Assembly: GCA_946612115.1 (NCBI GenBank)
Contig: CAMOEI010000003.1
Location: 62,001 to 126,000 of the forward strand
DNA: 64,000 nt
Direction of reading: 5' to 3'
Source: an uncultured Caryophanales bacterium
GTDB taxonomy: Bacteria > Bacillota_I > Bacilli_A > RFN20 > CAG-826
Part shown: piece after piece, positions 23,940 to 31,909 of the stretch
How positions within the stretch are numbered: the stretch's first letter is position 1
Layout: each line of letters opens with the position of its first letter
The notes under the pieces: model-generated
The model's input: only the letters and a program-made list of their open reading frames with translations
What the model was told of the DNA's origin: nothing
Databases searched by the model: none
Translations under genes and position numbers: made by a program

Positions 23940-25769
23940 ATGCTTAAGAATATTAAATTAATACTTCAAAGTGTTAGACAATATAAAAAATACGCGATTA
24001 TTACTCCTTTATTTATGGTAGGAGAAGCAGGTTTAGAATGTGCGATGCCATTTATCATGGGTATGTTTGTTGATGGAATTAAACTTCTCAACACTCCAAA
24101 TGATTTCTTCTCTTCAAGTAGTGGAATTCCTGTTTTCTATTTAGCGTTAATCTTATTAACGATGGCAATTTTCTCCTTAGTGTTTGGAATTTTAGGAGGA
24201 AAATATGCCTCAATTGCCTCTGTTGGGCTTGCCACTAATTTAAGAAGTGATTTATATAAGAAATTAACTAGTTTCTCTTTTGAGAACATTGATAAATTCT
24301 CCTCATCTAGTTTAGTTACTAGAATGACTACTGATATCAATAATGTTCAAATGGCGTTCCAAATGATGATTCGTATCGTTGTTAGAGCACCTTTAATGCT
24401 TATTTTCTCCGCAATTATGACATTCGTTGGTGGAGGAGTGATGGGCTTTATTTTCATCGCGATGATTCCAATTGTCACTTTCGGAATGATTCTCATCGTT
24501 AAACACGCGATGGGTGTCTTCATGAAGGTCTTCAAAAGATATGATAGACTCAATGAGTCTGTTCAAGAAAACGTCAGCGGCATTAGAGTGGTTAAATCTT
24601 ATGTTAGAGAAGATTATGAAAAACATAAATTTAACACAGCGAGTAATAACATCACCAAAGAATTCATTAAAGGTGAAAAGATTGTTGCCTTAGGCAATCC
24701 TCTTTTAAACACTTCAATTCACTTATCTAATATCTTAATTATTGGTATTGGAACATGCTTGATTTACACAACAGGTGTATGGACAGAAAAATATGACGAA
24801 GCAACTGGAACTTATGTTGGAGACTGGATTGGTGGAGCCTTAACTTTAGGCCAATTATCCGCTCTTATCACATACGGCATTCAAATATTAATGTCCTTGA
24901 TGATGATTTCAATGATTATGGTCATGTTGACATTATCTTTAGAAGCTATCAAACGTATCAGTGAAGTTTTAATGGAAAAGCCAACCATTAGGAATCCAAA
25001 AGATCCAGTTATGGAAGTAAAAAATGGTGATGTAACATTTAAAAATGTTAACTTCAAATATAAAAAAGATGCTGAAAAGAACACTCTTAGTAATATCAAT
25101 CTCAACATTAAAAGTGGCCAATTCGTTGGTATTTTAGGTTCAACTGGTTCTGGAAAGACTTCTGTTGTTAACTTAATTTCTAGACTATACGATGTAAACG
25201 AAGGAGAAGTCCTTGTTGGAGATGTTAATGTCAAAGATTATGACATAGAAACATTGAGAACAAACGTCGCAGTTGTCTTACAAAAGAATGTTTTATTCTC
25301 CGGAACAATTGAATCAAACCTCAAATGGGGTAATTTAAACGCTACAGAAGAAGAGATGATGAAAGCGTGTAAAATTGCTCAAGCTGAAGAAATAGTTAAC
25401 GCAAAACCTGAAGGACTCAAATCAAGAGTGGAGCAAGGTGGAGCGAATTTCTCTGGTGGACAAAAGCAAAGGCTTTGTATTGCTAGAGCAATTATGAGCC
25501 AACCTAAAATTTTAATTTTAGATGACTCCACCAGTGCGGTCGACACTAAAACCGATCGCTTAATTAGAAAAGGATTAAAAGAAGAGCTACCAAATATGAC
25601 TAAAATCGTCATTGCTCAACGTATTTCTTCCATTGAAGACGCTGATCAAATCGTCATTCTTGATAACGGAGTAATTAATGATATTGGAACTCATGATGAA
25701 TTATTAAAACGCAACCATATTTATCAAGAAATCTATCAAACCCAAAACAGAGTAGGAGGTGATAAATAA
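23940..25769 (+). CDS. Heterodimeric ABC exporter, subunit with degenerate catalytic site
   Basis: A 609-residue ABC exporter half: six-helix membrane domain (1-330), then the nucleotide-binding domain with Walker A GSTGSGKTS, signature FSGGQKQR and Walker B ILILDDSTSAVD. The catalytic Glu after Walker B is Asp and the H-loop His is Gln (VIAQRISS), the features of the degenerate-site partner in heterodimers such as TM287/288 and BmrCD. The next gene supplies the canonical site. AAGGAGG precedes the ATG. Expected substrates are drugs, peptides or lipids, not determinable here. Confidence 0.9.
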   Translation: MLKNIKLILQSVRQYKKYAIITPLFMVGEAGLECAMPFIMGMFVDGIKLLNTPNDFFSSSSGIPVFYLALILLTMAIFSLVFGILGGKYASIASVGLATNLRSDLYKKLTSFSFENIDKFSSSSLVTRMTTDINNVQMAFQMMIRIVVRAPLMLIFSAIMTFVGGGVMGFIFIAMIPIVTFGMILIVKHAMGVFMKVFKRYDRLNESVQENVSGIRVVKSYVREDYEKHKFNTASNNITKEFIKGEKIVALGNPLLNTSIHLSNILIIGIGTCLIYTTGVWTEKYDEATGTYVGDWIGGALTLGQLSALITYGIQILMSLMMISMIMVMLTLSLEAIKRISEVLMEKPTIRNPKDPVMEVKNGDVTFKNVNFKYKKDAEKNTLSNINLNIKSGQFVGILGSTGSGKTSVVNLISRLYDVNEGEVLVGDVNVKDYDIETLRTNVAVVLQKNVLFSGTIESNLKWGNLNATEEEMMKACKIAQAEEIVNAKPEGLKSRVEQGGANFSGGQKQRLCIARAIMSQPKILILDDSTSAVDTKTDRLIRKGLKEELPNMTKIVIAQRISSIEDADQIVILDNGVINDIGTHDELLKRNHIYQEIYQTQNRVGGDK

Positions 25770-27739
25770 TGCCTCCAGTTCGTATTAGAGAAAGAGGAAG
25801 AGCCAAAAAGGGTACAATGAAACGTTTGCTTAAGCAACTTTTCAAACTTTACCCAGGTCAACTCATCCTCTCATTAATATGTTTAATCTTTAACGTCTTT
25901 GGAAATCTTTCCAGTTCAATCTTTGTCTCACTTGCGACAAATACTTTAACTGCAGCAGGGCCTATTCACGCTAATCCATTTACTGACACATTCCCAGTCA
26001 GCACAACTTTTGGATTTACCGTTAATACAAATGTCACCACCTTATTAATCATTCTCGGTTCAATTTATATCGTTGGTATTTTTGCTAGCTGGACTTGGAA
26101 TAGAACAATGGCAATCGTCACTCAAAAATTCATGAATGAATTTAGAAAAGCGATGTTCAACCACATGCAAGATTTACCAATCAAATATTTTGACACACAC
26201 GCTCATGGAGCGATCATGTCAATGTATACAAATGATATCGACACCATTAGACAATTCATTTCTCAAGCTTTACCAAGTTTAATTCAAACTGGTTTAGTTT
26301 CAATCTTTGTCTTCTTTATCATGCTCTATACCAGTGTTTGGATGACCTTAGTAGTGGTTATCGGTTTCTTCTTCATGCTTGGAGTGGTTAAAGGAGTGGG
26401 AGGAAAAGCCTCGACATACTTTATCAAACAGCAATCCACACTTGCCCAAGTTGAAGGAGCGATTGAAGAATCAATTAATGGCCTTAAGGTCATTAAAGTC
26501 TTCTCTCATGAAGAAAAGAGTGAAGAAGAGTTTAATGTCTTAAATGAAGAGTTATATCATAACGCTTCTCAAGCCAATATCCACGGTAACATCATGATGC
26601 CAGTCATGGGTAATATCGGTAACTTCTTATATATCTTATGTGGAGTTATGGGAGCGTTTATCTATATCTTTGGTTGGAGAAATCTCTCCTTCTCTGGATT
26701 TGAAGTCATTAAAGGTGATGCGCCTAGATTCGCTGGTATGATCGCTTTATTCTTAATGATGAGCAGAATGTTTGCGAATAACGTTAACCAATTCTCTCAA
26801 CAAGTGATCTTTATCGTTCAAGGTATGGCGGGTGCCTCTAGATGTTTAGATTTAATCGATGAAGAAAAAGAAAAAGATGAAGGCTATGTTTACTTGTGTA
26901 ACATCATCTATCATGAAGATGGAACATTTGAAGAAACTAGTGAGCACACAAGAGACTATGCTTGGAAATATCGTCATAAAGATGGCACTCTTGAATATCG
27001 TGAATTAAAAGGTGATATCTTACTTGATAATGTTGATTTCTCTTACGACGGTAAAAAGCTTGTTTTACAAGGGGTCAATATTTACGCTCACCCAGGACAA
27101 AAAATTGCCTTTGTTGGCGCAACCGGAGCAGGTAAAACCACAATCACTAACTTAATTAATAGATTCTATGACTTAGCGGATGGAAAGATTCGTTATGACG
27201 GAATCAATATTAATAAAATTAAAAAAGCAGATTTAAGAAAATCATTAGGTATTGTTTTACAAGACACTAATTTATTTACTGGAACCGTTATGGATAACAT
27301 TCGTTATGGTCGATTAGAGGCCACAGATGAAGAATGTATCGAAGCTGCTAAGATTGCTAATGCCCATGACTTTATTGAAAGACTTCCAGAAGGTTATAAC
27401 ACCATGTTAAATGGAGATGGAAGTAATTTATCTCAAGGTCAAAGACAACTTCTTGCTATTGCAAGAGCAGCGGTTGCGGACGCTCCAGTGATGATTTTAG
27501 ATGAAGCAACTTCCTCAATTGATACGAGAACTGAAAAGCTCGTTCAACAAGGAACAGATAAATTGATGGAGGGAAGAACTGTCTTTGTTATCGCACATAG
27601 ACTTTCCACTGTCCAAAATAGTAATGCAATTATGGTGTTAGACCACGGACATATTATTGAACGTGGCACTCATACTGATTTGATTAATCAAAAAGGTGTC
27701 TACTATAAACTTTATACCGGCGCCTTTGAATTAGAATAG
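25769..27739 (+). CDS. Heterodimeric ABC exporter, canonical-site subunit
   Basis: A 656-residue ABC exporter half. After a basic N-terminal tail come six membrane helices, with a periplasmic-side insertion in the first loop, and a roughly 50-residue acidic insertion (about 370-420) before the nucleotide-binding domain. Walker A is GATGAGKTT, Walker B VMILDEATSSID with the catalytic Glu and VIAHRLST with the H-loop His. The signature is LSQGQ, not LSGGQ. That signature closes the degenerate site, fitting the asymmetric heterodimer. AGGAGGTGAT sits just before the ATG, which overlaps the preceding stop by one base. Confidence 0.9.
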   Translation: MPPVRIRERGRAKKGTMKRLLKQLFKLYPGQLILSLICLIFNVFGNLSSSIFVSLATNTLTAAGPIHANPFTDTFPVSTTFGFTVNTNVTTLLIILGSIYIVGIFASWTWNRTMAIVTQKFMNEFRKAMFNHMQDLPIKYFDTHAHGAIMSMYTNDIDTIRQFISQALPSLIQTGLVSIFVFFIMLYTSVWMTLVVVIGFFFMLGVVKGVGGKASTYFIKQQSTLAQVEGAIEESINGLKVIKVFSHEEKSEEEFNVLNEELYHNASQANIHGNIMMPVMGNIGNFLYILCGVMGAFIYIFGWRNLSFSGFEVIKGDAPRFAGMIALFLMMSRMFANNVNQFSQQVIFIVQGMAGASRCLDLIDEEKEKDEGYVYLCNIIYHEDGTFEETSEHTRDYAWKYRHKDGTLEYRELKGDILLDNVDFSYDGKKLVLQGVNIYAHPGQKIAFVGATGAGKTTITNLINRFYDLADGKIRYDGININKIKKADLRKSLGIVLQDTNLFTGTVMDNIRYGRLEATDEECIEAAKIANAHDFIERLPEGYNTMLNGDGSNLSQGQRQLLAIARAAVADAPVMILDEATSSIDTRTEKLVQQGTDKLMEGRTVFVIAHRLSTVQNSNAIMVLDHGHIIERGTHTDLINQKGVYYKLYTGAFELE

Positions 27740-27748
27740 GAGTTTGTT

Positions 27749-29050
27749 ATGGATTACGTAAAAGGAATGTTTGAATTTATAACCAAAAGTCCAAATAGTT
27801 TCTTCGCTATCGCTAATGCGAGTAAAGAATTAGAAGAAGCAGGATATGTTTGGCAAGATGAAGTTGATGATTTCAAAATCAAATTAGGAGATAAGTTATA
27901 TTTCACTAGAAACGATAGTGCACTTATCGCTTTAAATATTGGCAAAAACTGTTCTAAAGATGATGTTGTTTTTCACATCATTGTCTCTCACGCGGACAGT
28001 CCAGGTTTTAAAGTTAAACCTGTCAGTGACAGCACTAAAGACATCTATAACAAAGTTAACATTGAAAACTATGGAGGACTTATCAAACCATCCTGGTTAG
28101 ATCGTCCACTAAGCGTTGCAGGTAGAGTAATGGTGAAAGAAAACGATAAAGTCGTTACTAAACTAGTTAATATCGATAAAGATATCATTAGAATTCCTAA
28201 TCTCTGTATTCATTTCTCTAAAGACATCAATGATGGACATGTTTATGACAATGTTAAAGACATGCAAGCCTTTATCGCTCAAGAACTAGAAGGAGATGTT
28301 TTAAAAGAACAACTCGCTAAAGAAGTTAACGCTAAATTAGAAGATATTGTCAGTTTTGACTTATTTGTTTATAACAGAGAAAAACCAATCTTATGGGGAT
28401 TAAATGATGAATATATCTCTTCTCCTAGATTAGATGACCTCGCCTGTTTATATCCTTCTTTAGAAGCATTTAAAGAAAGTGAAAATGATAAAGTTGTTAA
28501 TGTTTTATATATTGCAGATAATGAAGAAGTTGGTTCTTCTTCTAGACAAGGCGCAGCTAGTGAATTTCTAAAATCCATTCTTAAAAGAGTCACTAAAGAA
28601 CTCGGATGGAATAGATTTAGAAGAATCATCGCTAATTCATATTTAATAAGCGCAGATAACGCTCATGCGGTTCATCCAAATCAACCAAAGATTACTGACC
28701 CACATAACAAGGCCTATATGAACAAAGGATTAGTGATTAAATTTAACGCTTCTCAAAGTTACACAACTGATTCATTCTCTAGCGCTATCTTCCAAGAGAT
28801 TTGTAAGAAAGCTGGAGAGCCATATCAATTCTACTCAAATAGTTCAAAATTAAGAGGTGGCTCAACTTTGGGAAACATCTTAATTAGATCTCTTCCATTT
28901 ATTTCAGTAGATGTTGGATTAGCTCAACTTGCGATGCATTCATCTAACGAAACAATGGGTGCTAAAGACATTGAAAGCGCGATTAAAGTATTCAAAACCT
29001 TCTATACATCTAGCATCAAAATTAGAGCGAAAGAATTTACAGTAAAATAG
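27749..29050 (+). CDS. M18-family aspartyl aminopeptidase
   Basis: A 433-residue dinuclear zinc aminopeptidase removing N-terminal acidic residues. The family landmarks are SHADSPGFKVKP (first metal His and Asp), RLDDLACLYPSLEAF, DNEEVGSSSRQGAAS (catalytic Glu pair) and the distal HAVHPN and HSSNETMG with the last His. It follows the exporter by 9 bp and ends the operon at a strong terminator; whether it works with the exporter, for example on exported or imported peptides, is unclear. Confidence 0.93.
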   Translation: MDYVKGMFEFITKSPNSFFAIANASKELEEAGYVWQDEVDDFKIKLGDKLYFTRNDSALIALNIGKNCSKDDVVFHIIVSHADSPGFKVKPVSDSTKDIYNKVNIENYGGLIKPSWLDRPLSVAGRVMVKENDKVVTKLVNIDKDIIRIPNLCIHFSKDINDGHVYDNVKDMQAFIAQELEGDVLKEQLAKEVNAKLEDIVSFDLFVYNREKPILWGLNDEYISSPRLDDLACLYPSLEAFKESENDKVVNVLYIADNEEVGSSSRQGAASEFLKSILKRVTKELGWNRFRRIIANSYLISADNAHAVHPNQPKITDPHNKAYMNKGLVIKFNASQSYTTDSFSSAIFQEICKKAGEPYQFYSNSSKLRGGSTLGNILIRSLPFISVDVGLAQLAMHSSNETMGAKDIESAIKVFKTFYTSSIKIRAKEFTVK

Positions 29051-29051
29051 A

Positions 29052-29090
29052 TAAAAAAACCGGGAAATTAACGACAAATCCCGGTTTTCT
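29052..29090. terminator. Bidirectional terminator
   Basis: AAAACCGGGA, loop, TCCCGGTTTT, between the convergent M18 peptidase and sugar kinase genes. Confidence 0.88.
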
Positions 29091-29108
29091 TTATGTTTTT
29101 TTAAAAAA

Positions 29109-30665
29109 TTAATAACGTTTTGTGAACTTATTTAAGTGACGATAAACATGCTTCAATCTTGGGAACATTTTTAGATACACCTTTCGATAAAGTTCTTCAT
29201 ATTGTTGATGAGCAACTTCATTAGGAGAGAAGGTATCAGTTTTATGACTCATCGCCTCCATTGCTTCTTGGATATTATTAAATTCTCCAGCAGCGGTAAA
29301 GACACTGATAGCCTCACCTAAAGATGTTGTTTCATAGGTTTGCACTCTACTAACTGGAAGGCCAAAGATATCCGCGGTAATTTGACAAATCGCATCGCTT
29401 TGACTACCTCCTCCTGAAATTCTTAATTCTTTAACTTTATGTCTTTGAGAATGTTCAATGGACTCCAATCCTTCTTTTAAGGCATAGCCAATTCCTTCAA
29501 TAATTGCGCGATATAAGTGTTCACGAGTGTGGATATCGCTAAATCCGATGATTCCACCTTTTGCTAAAGGTCTTCTTAGTCCTGGTCCCCAATATGGTTG
29601 AAGGACTAATCCATCACTTCCTGGTGGAATCTTGGATAAGTTTTTATTCAATAATTCCTCAACCGCCATACTTTGGATTTTGGATTCATCAATTAATTCA
29701 CTAGCGAAGTTTTTGCTAAACCATGAAAGCATCCAATATCCTCGATAGACTTGAACCTCCATGTTATACCATCCTTTTGTGGCAGCTGGATAAGCTGGTA
29801 AGAATGGTTCTGGTTCATGATATTTTTGATTACTTACTTCAATGGTGGATGCGGTTCCATAAGAAATCGCTCCAATAGATTTATCTAGAGCGCCTAATCC
29901 TAATGTTTCACAAGCTTTATCACTACCAGAAGCATAGAGCTTAATTCCTTCTGGTAAACCAGTTTCCTTACAAATCTCACTAGAAATATTTCCGATTACT
30001 TCTCCTGGTTGTTTTAATTCAAAGAGCATTCTTTTTGGAATTCCAAAAATACATCCTTTAAGAGCTTTTTCTCCATACCATTTTCTAGATTTGAAATTAA
30101 TTGGATAGTGACCAGTCAAGTTAGCAGCGGAATCCACTAGTTGACCAGTTAACTTATAAGTTAAATATGTAGAAATATTGACGTATTTATCAACTTTAGA
30201 CCAAACTTCTGGTTCATTTTCTTTAATCCAGTGCGCCATAGTGCGGCTACGATTTAATTTAATCGTATCGCCCATACCAACTAATCTAAATAATGCGCGA
30301 TAAGTTAAAGGAATTCTCTCTTTTGCTTTCGCCATTCTTTGATCTAGCCAGAGAATTGAATCTCTAACTGGTTTCATCTCTTTATCTAATTGAACAGAAG
30401 AATCTCTAAATGTCGAAATAGTGGAACCGATAATTCTATCTAGTTTATCTTTATTTGATTTCACTAATTCTTTTAAACATTCAACAAGGTTTTTATAGTA
30501 AAAATCTGGATCTTGTTCAGCATAACCTTTTTCCTTTGAAAAATATGGTGGGTCATATTTTCTTTTAACAATACCTTCGCACTCTCCTTTTTTGTTAAAA
30601 AGAGCGGTTCTTAATGATTGTGTACCAAAATCAATTGTTAACACTAAAGGGGATTTTTCGCTCAT
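29109..30665 (-). CDS. FGGY-family carbohydrate kinase
   Basis: A 518-residue ATP-dependent sugar kinase. It begins with LTIDFGTQSLRTALF, the phosphate-1 loop, contains WLDQRM, GSDKACETLGLGALD and GYALKEGLESI, and the adenosine motif LRISGGGSQSDAICQITADIFG. This places it among xylulokinase/gluconokinase-like enzymes, but the sugar cannot be told. I choose the ATG after GAGGAAATTACT rather than 22 codons upstream. It is a single gene, divergent from the small BECR-like gene. Confidence 0.88.
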   Translation of the reverse strand: MSEKSPLVLTIDFGTQSLRTALFNKKGECEGIVKRKYDPPYFSKEKGYAEQDPDFYYKNLVECLKELVKSNKDKLDRIIGSTISTFRDSSVQLDKEMKPVRDSILWLDQRMAKAKERIPLTYRALFRLVGMGDTIKLNRSRTMAHWIKENEPEVWSKVDKYVNISTYLTYKLTGQLVDSAANLTGHYPINFKSRKWYGEKALKGCIFGIPKRMLFELKQPGEVIGNISSEICKETGLPEGIKLYASGSDKACETLGLGALDKSIGAISYGTASTIEVSNQKYHEPEPFLPAYPAATKGWYNMEVQVYRGYWMLSWFSKNFASELIDESKIQSMAVEELLNKNLSKIPPGSDGLVLQPYWGPGLRRPLAKGGIIGFSDIHTREHLYRAIIEGIGYALKEGLESIEHSQRHKVKELRISGGGSQSDAICQITADIFGLPVSRVQTYETTSLGEAISVFTAAGEFNNIQEAMEAMSHKTDTFSPNEVAHQQYEELYRKVYLKMFPRLKHVYRHLNKFTKRY

Positions 30666-30733
30666 AGTAATTTCCTCACTATCTATTATTTTACACGCAA
30701 ATAGACGAAAACTTTGAAAAATTATTACCAAAC

Positions 30734-30747
30734 TAGAACTAGTTCTA
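30734..30747. promoter_or_regulatory. 14-bp perfect palindrome upstream of the BECR-like gene
   Basis: TAGAACTAGTTCTA, a possible operator in the gap between the sugar kinase and the small BECR-like gene. Confidence 0.4.
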
Positions 30748-30795
30748 AATATTTAATAGAAAAATATTTTTTAAATTTTCCCAAAAATCTCCCTA

Positions 30796-30816
30796 GGAAA
30801 TCTTTATAAGATTTCC
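30796..30816 (+). promoter_or_regulatory. Leader hairpin before the BECR-like gene
   Basis: GGAAATCTT, loop TAT, AAGATTTCC: a perfect 9-bp stem ending 9 nt before AGGAGG (30826-30831). It could affect translation or mRNA stability. Confidence 0.5.
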
Positions 30817-30840
30817 ATTATATATAGGAGGACATTTATA

Positions 30841-31374
30841 ATAAAAACACTAAATATCAAATCTAGAAAAAACTGTATTGACTATCTTTTTAAGCTAAAA
30901 AATCGAAGGAAAAACGTACCTATCGACATAAGAATCAAAAACACCAACTTAATCCAATTAAACGATTTACTAAACAAGAAAATATTTAGGAAAAACGACC
31001 TCTTTGTTAATTCAGATACACTGTGGCAAATAACGCAACCCAAGGGAAAGACAAGATCCCACAATCCGCACAATTTAAGCCCTGAAGAAATAATTGATGC
31101 CCTATCATCCATGAATAATCTTTTTGCAATGTTTAAAAGCAATAATAGATATGGATTATTGACTAGTATTATAGCGAAAAACGGTCAACCGATTTTATTA
31201 GTTATCGAAATAGGAGCTGGATTAATAGGGGATTTAAATGCAAATATAAATAAATTTGTTACAATGTATCAAATCAAAGATTTAAAACAAAAACTAAACT
31301 CAATTAATAAAGATGATTTTTTATATCTAAATAATTCACTAAAATCAATTATAAACAAAAAGCCTCTTAACTAA
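30841..31374 (+). CDS. Small BECR-fold nuclease-like protein (phage MuF C-terminal type), AUA start
   Basis: About 177 residues, Lys/Asn rich. The order of elements (TNLIQLNDLL, DLFVNSDTLWQI, HNLSPEEIIDALSSMNNLFAMFKS, then GQPILLVIEI and a Tyr-containing strand KFVTMYQIKD) resembles the C-terminal RNase-like domains (PBECR/MuF-C, barnase-EndoU-ColicinE5/D-RelE group) of phage head proteins and toxins; this is family recall, not a search result. No NTG codon exists between the in-frame TAA at 30772 and residue 91. AGGAGG is followed after 6 and 9 nt by two ATA codons. The stop codon lies inside the terminator of the opposing RNA. Confidence 0.7.
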   Translation: MKTLNIKSRKNCIDYLFKLKNRRKNVPIDIRIKNTNLIQLNDLLNKKIFRKNDLFVNSDTLWQITQPKGKTRSHNPHNLSPEEIIDALSSMNNLFAMFKSNNRYGLLTSIIAKNGQPILLVIEIGAGLIGDLNANINKFVTMYQIKDLKQKLNSINKDDFLYLNNSLKSIINKKPLN

Positions 31375-31526
31375 GAGATTGTTTAACGGAATGCTGACCG
31401 ATACGAAGGGCCAATCCCAGCTACCTGATATCAGCTAACGTGAGGGAAACATTATCAATGCCATCTCATCGCTACTTATCTCGAAGCATCTAGTTAAGTG
31501 ACCGTGACTCACGGTTTTGCCTAGCT
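31356..31526 (-). ncRNA. Structured RNA F, about 170 nt, paralogue of RNA E
   Basis: An independent minus-strand RNA gene: promoter TTTACA, 17 bp, TATTAT (31561 to 31533), a 5' hairpin ACCGTG/CACGGT, a closing stem TTAAC plus GATGCT with AGCATT plus GTTAA, conserved cores GATAAGTAGC, GCTGATATCAGGT and CGTATCGGTCAGC, and a terminator CTCTTA with TAAGAG and five T. The cores recur in RNA E while the arms differ in sequence, as expected for a folded RNA. Its terminator contains the stop codon of the opposing BECR-like gene. I cannot assign it to a known class; it lacks features of 6S, SRP, tmRNA and RNase P RNAs. Confidence 0.65.
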
Positions 31527-31562
31527 AAAAATATAATATAACGCTCAAAAAATTTTGTAAAC

Positions 31563-31740
31563 AAAAAGCCTCTCAATTGAGAGACTTGTTGGTTAGAATG
31601 CTGACCGATACGGGGCTCCAATTGCCCTAACCTGATATCAGCTGACACGGAGCAGGCACGATTGGTTACGTGTACACCCCCGAGCTACTCATCTAGGAGC
31701 ATCCTTCAAATTCGCCGTGAATCACGACCTTATCCGGCTA
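31563..31740 (-). ncRNA. Structured RNA E, about 175 nt, paralogue of RNA F
   Basis: Upstream twin of RNA F on the minus strand, with its own promoter TTGATT, 17 bp, TATGAT (31775 to 31747) and terminator CTCTC-AATT-GAGAG followed by T. It has the 5' hairpin CGTG-ATT-CACG, closing stem GGATGCT with AGCATTC, the core GATGAGTAGC, an arm CACG with CGTG, GCTGATATCAGGT, the GGGC-GCCC hairpin with an ATTGG loop, and CGTATCGGTCAGC. No gene follows on this strand before RNA F, so it is not a riboswitch leader of a protein gene. Function unknown. Confidence 0.65.
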
Positions 31741-31863
31741 ATTCTCATCATAGATGATTCTTTTTTTCTAATCAACAGTTATGAATAAAAATAGAAAGAT
31801 TTTCAATTTTTTTCATTTGTGTTTTTTTCTCAATGTGTATGTGTGATAAAATATATGACGCTG

Positions 31864-31884
31864 GTGAGCGAACGTAATGCTCAC
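31864..31884 (+). promoter_or_regulatory. Hairpin in the ppdK leader
   Basis: GTGAGC, 9-nt loop, GCTCAC, 17 nt before AGGAGG. May stabilise the mRNA or mark the 5' end. Confidence 0.4.
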
Positions 31885-31909
31885 TTTCTCGCCTATTAGG
31901 AGGAAAATT

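Noticed and set aside
30882..31142. Minus-strand reading frame opposite the BECR-like gene
   Set aside because: No start signals and no recognisable domain; the plus-strand frame has AGGAGG and family-like motifs.
31570..31583. Inverted repeats at 31.4-31.7 kb as ends of an insertion sequence
   Set aside because: They are terminator stems with T-runs, no transposase and no target duplication are present.
31353..31740. 6S, SRP, tmRNA, T-box or lysine riboswitch identity of RNAs E and F
   Set aside because: None of the diagnostic sequences of these classes is present and no downstream protein gene fits a leader role.
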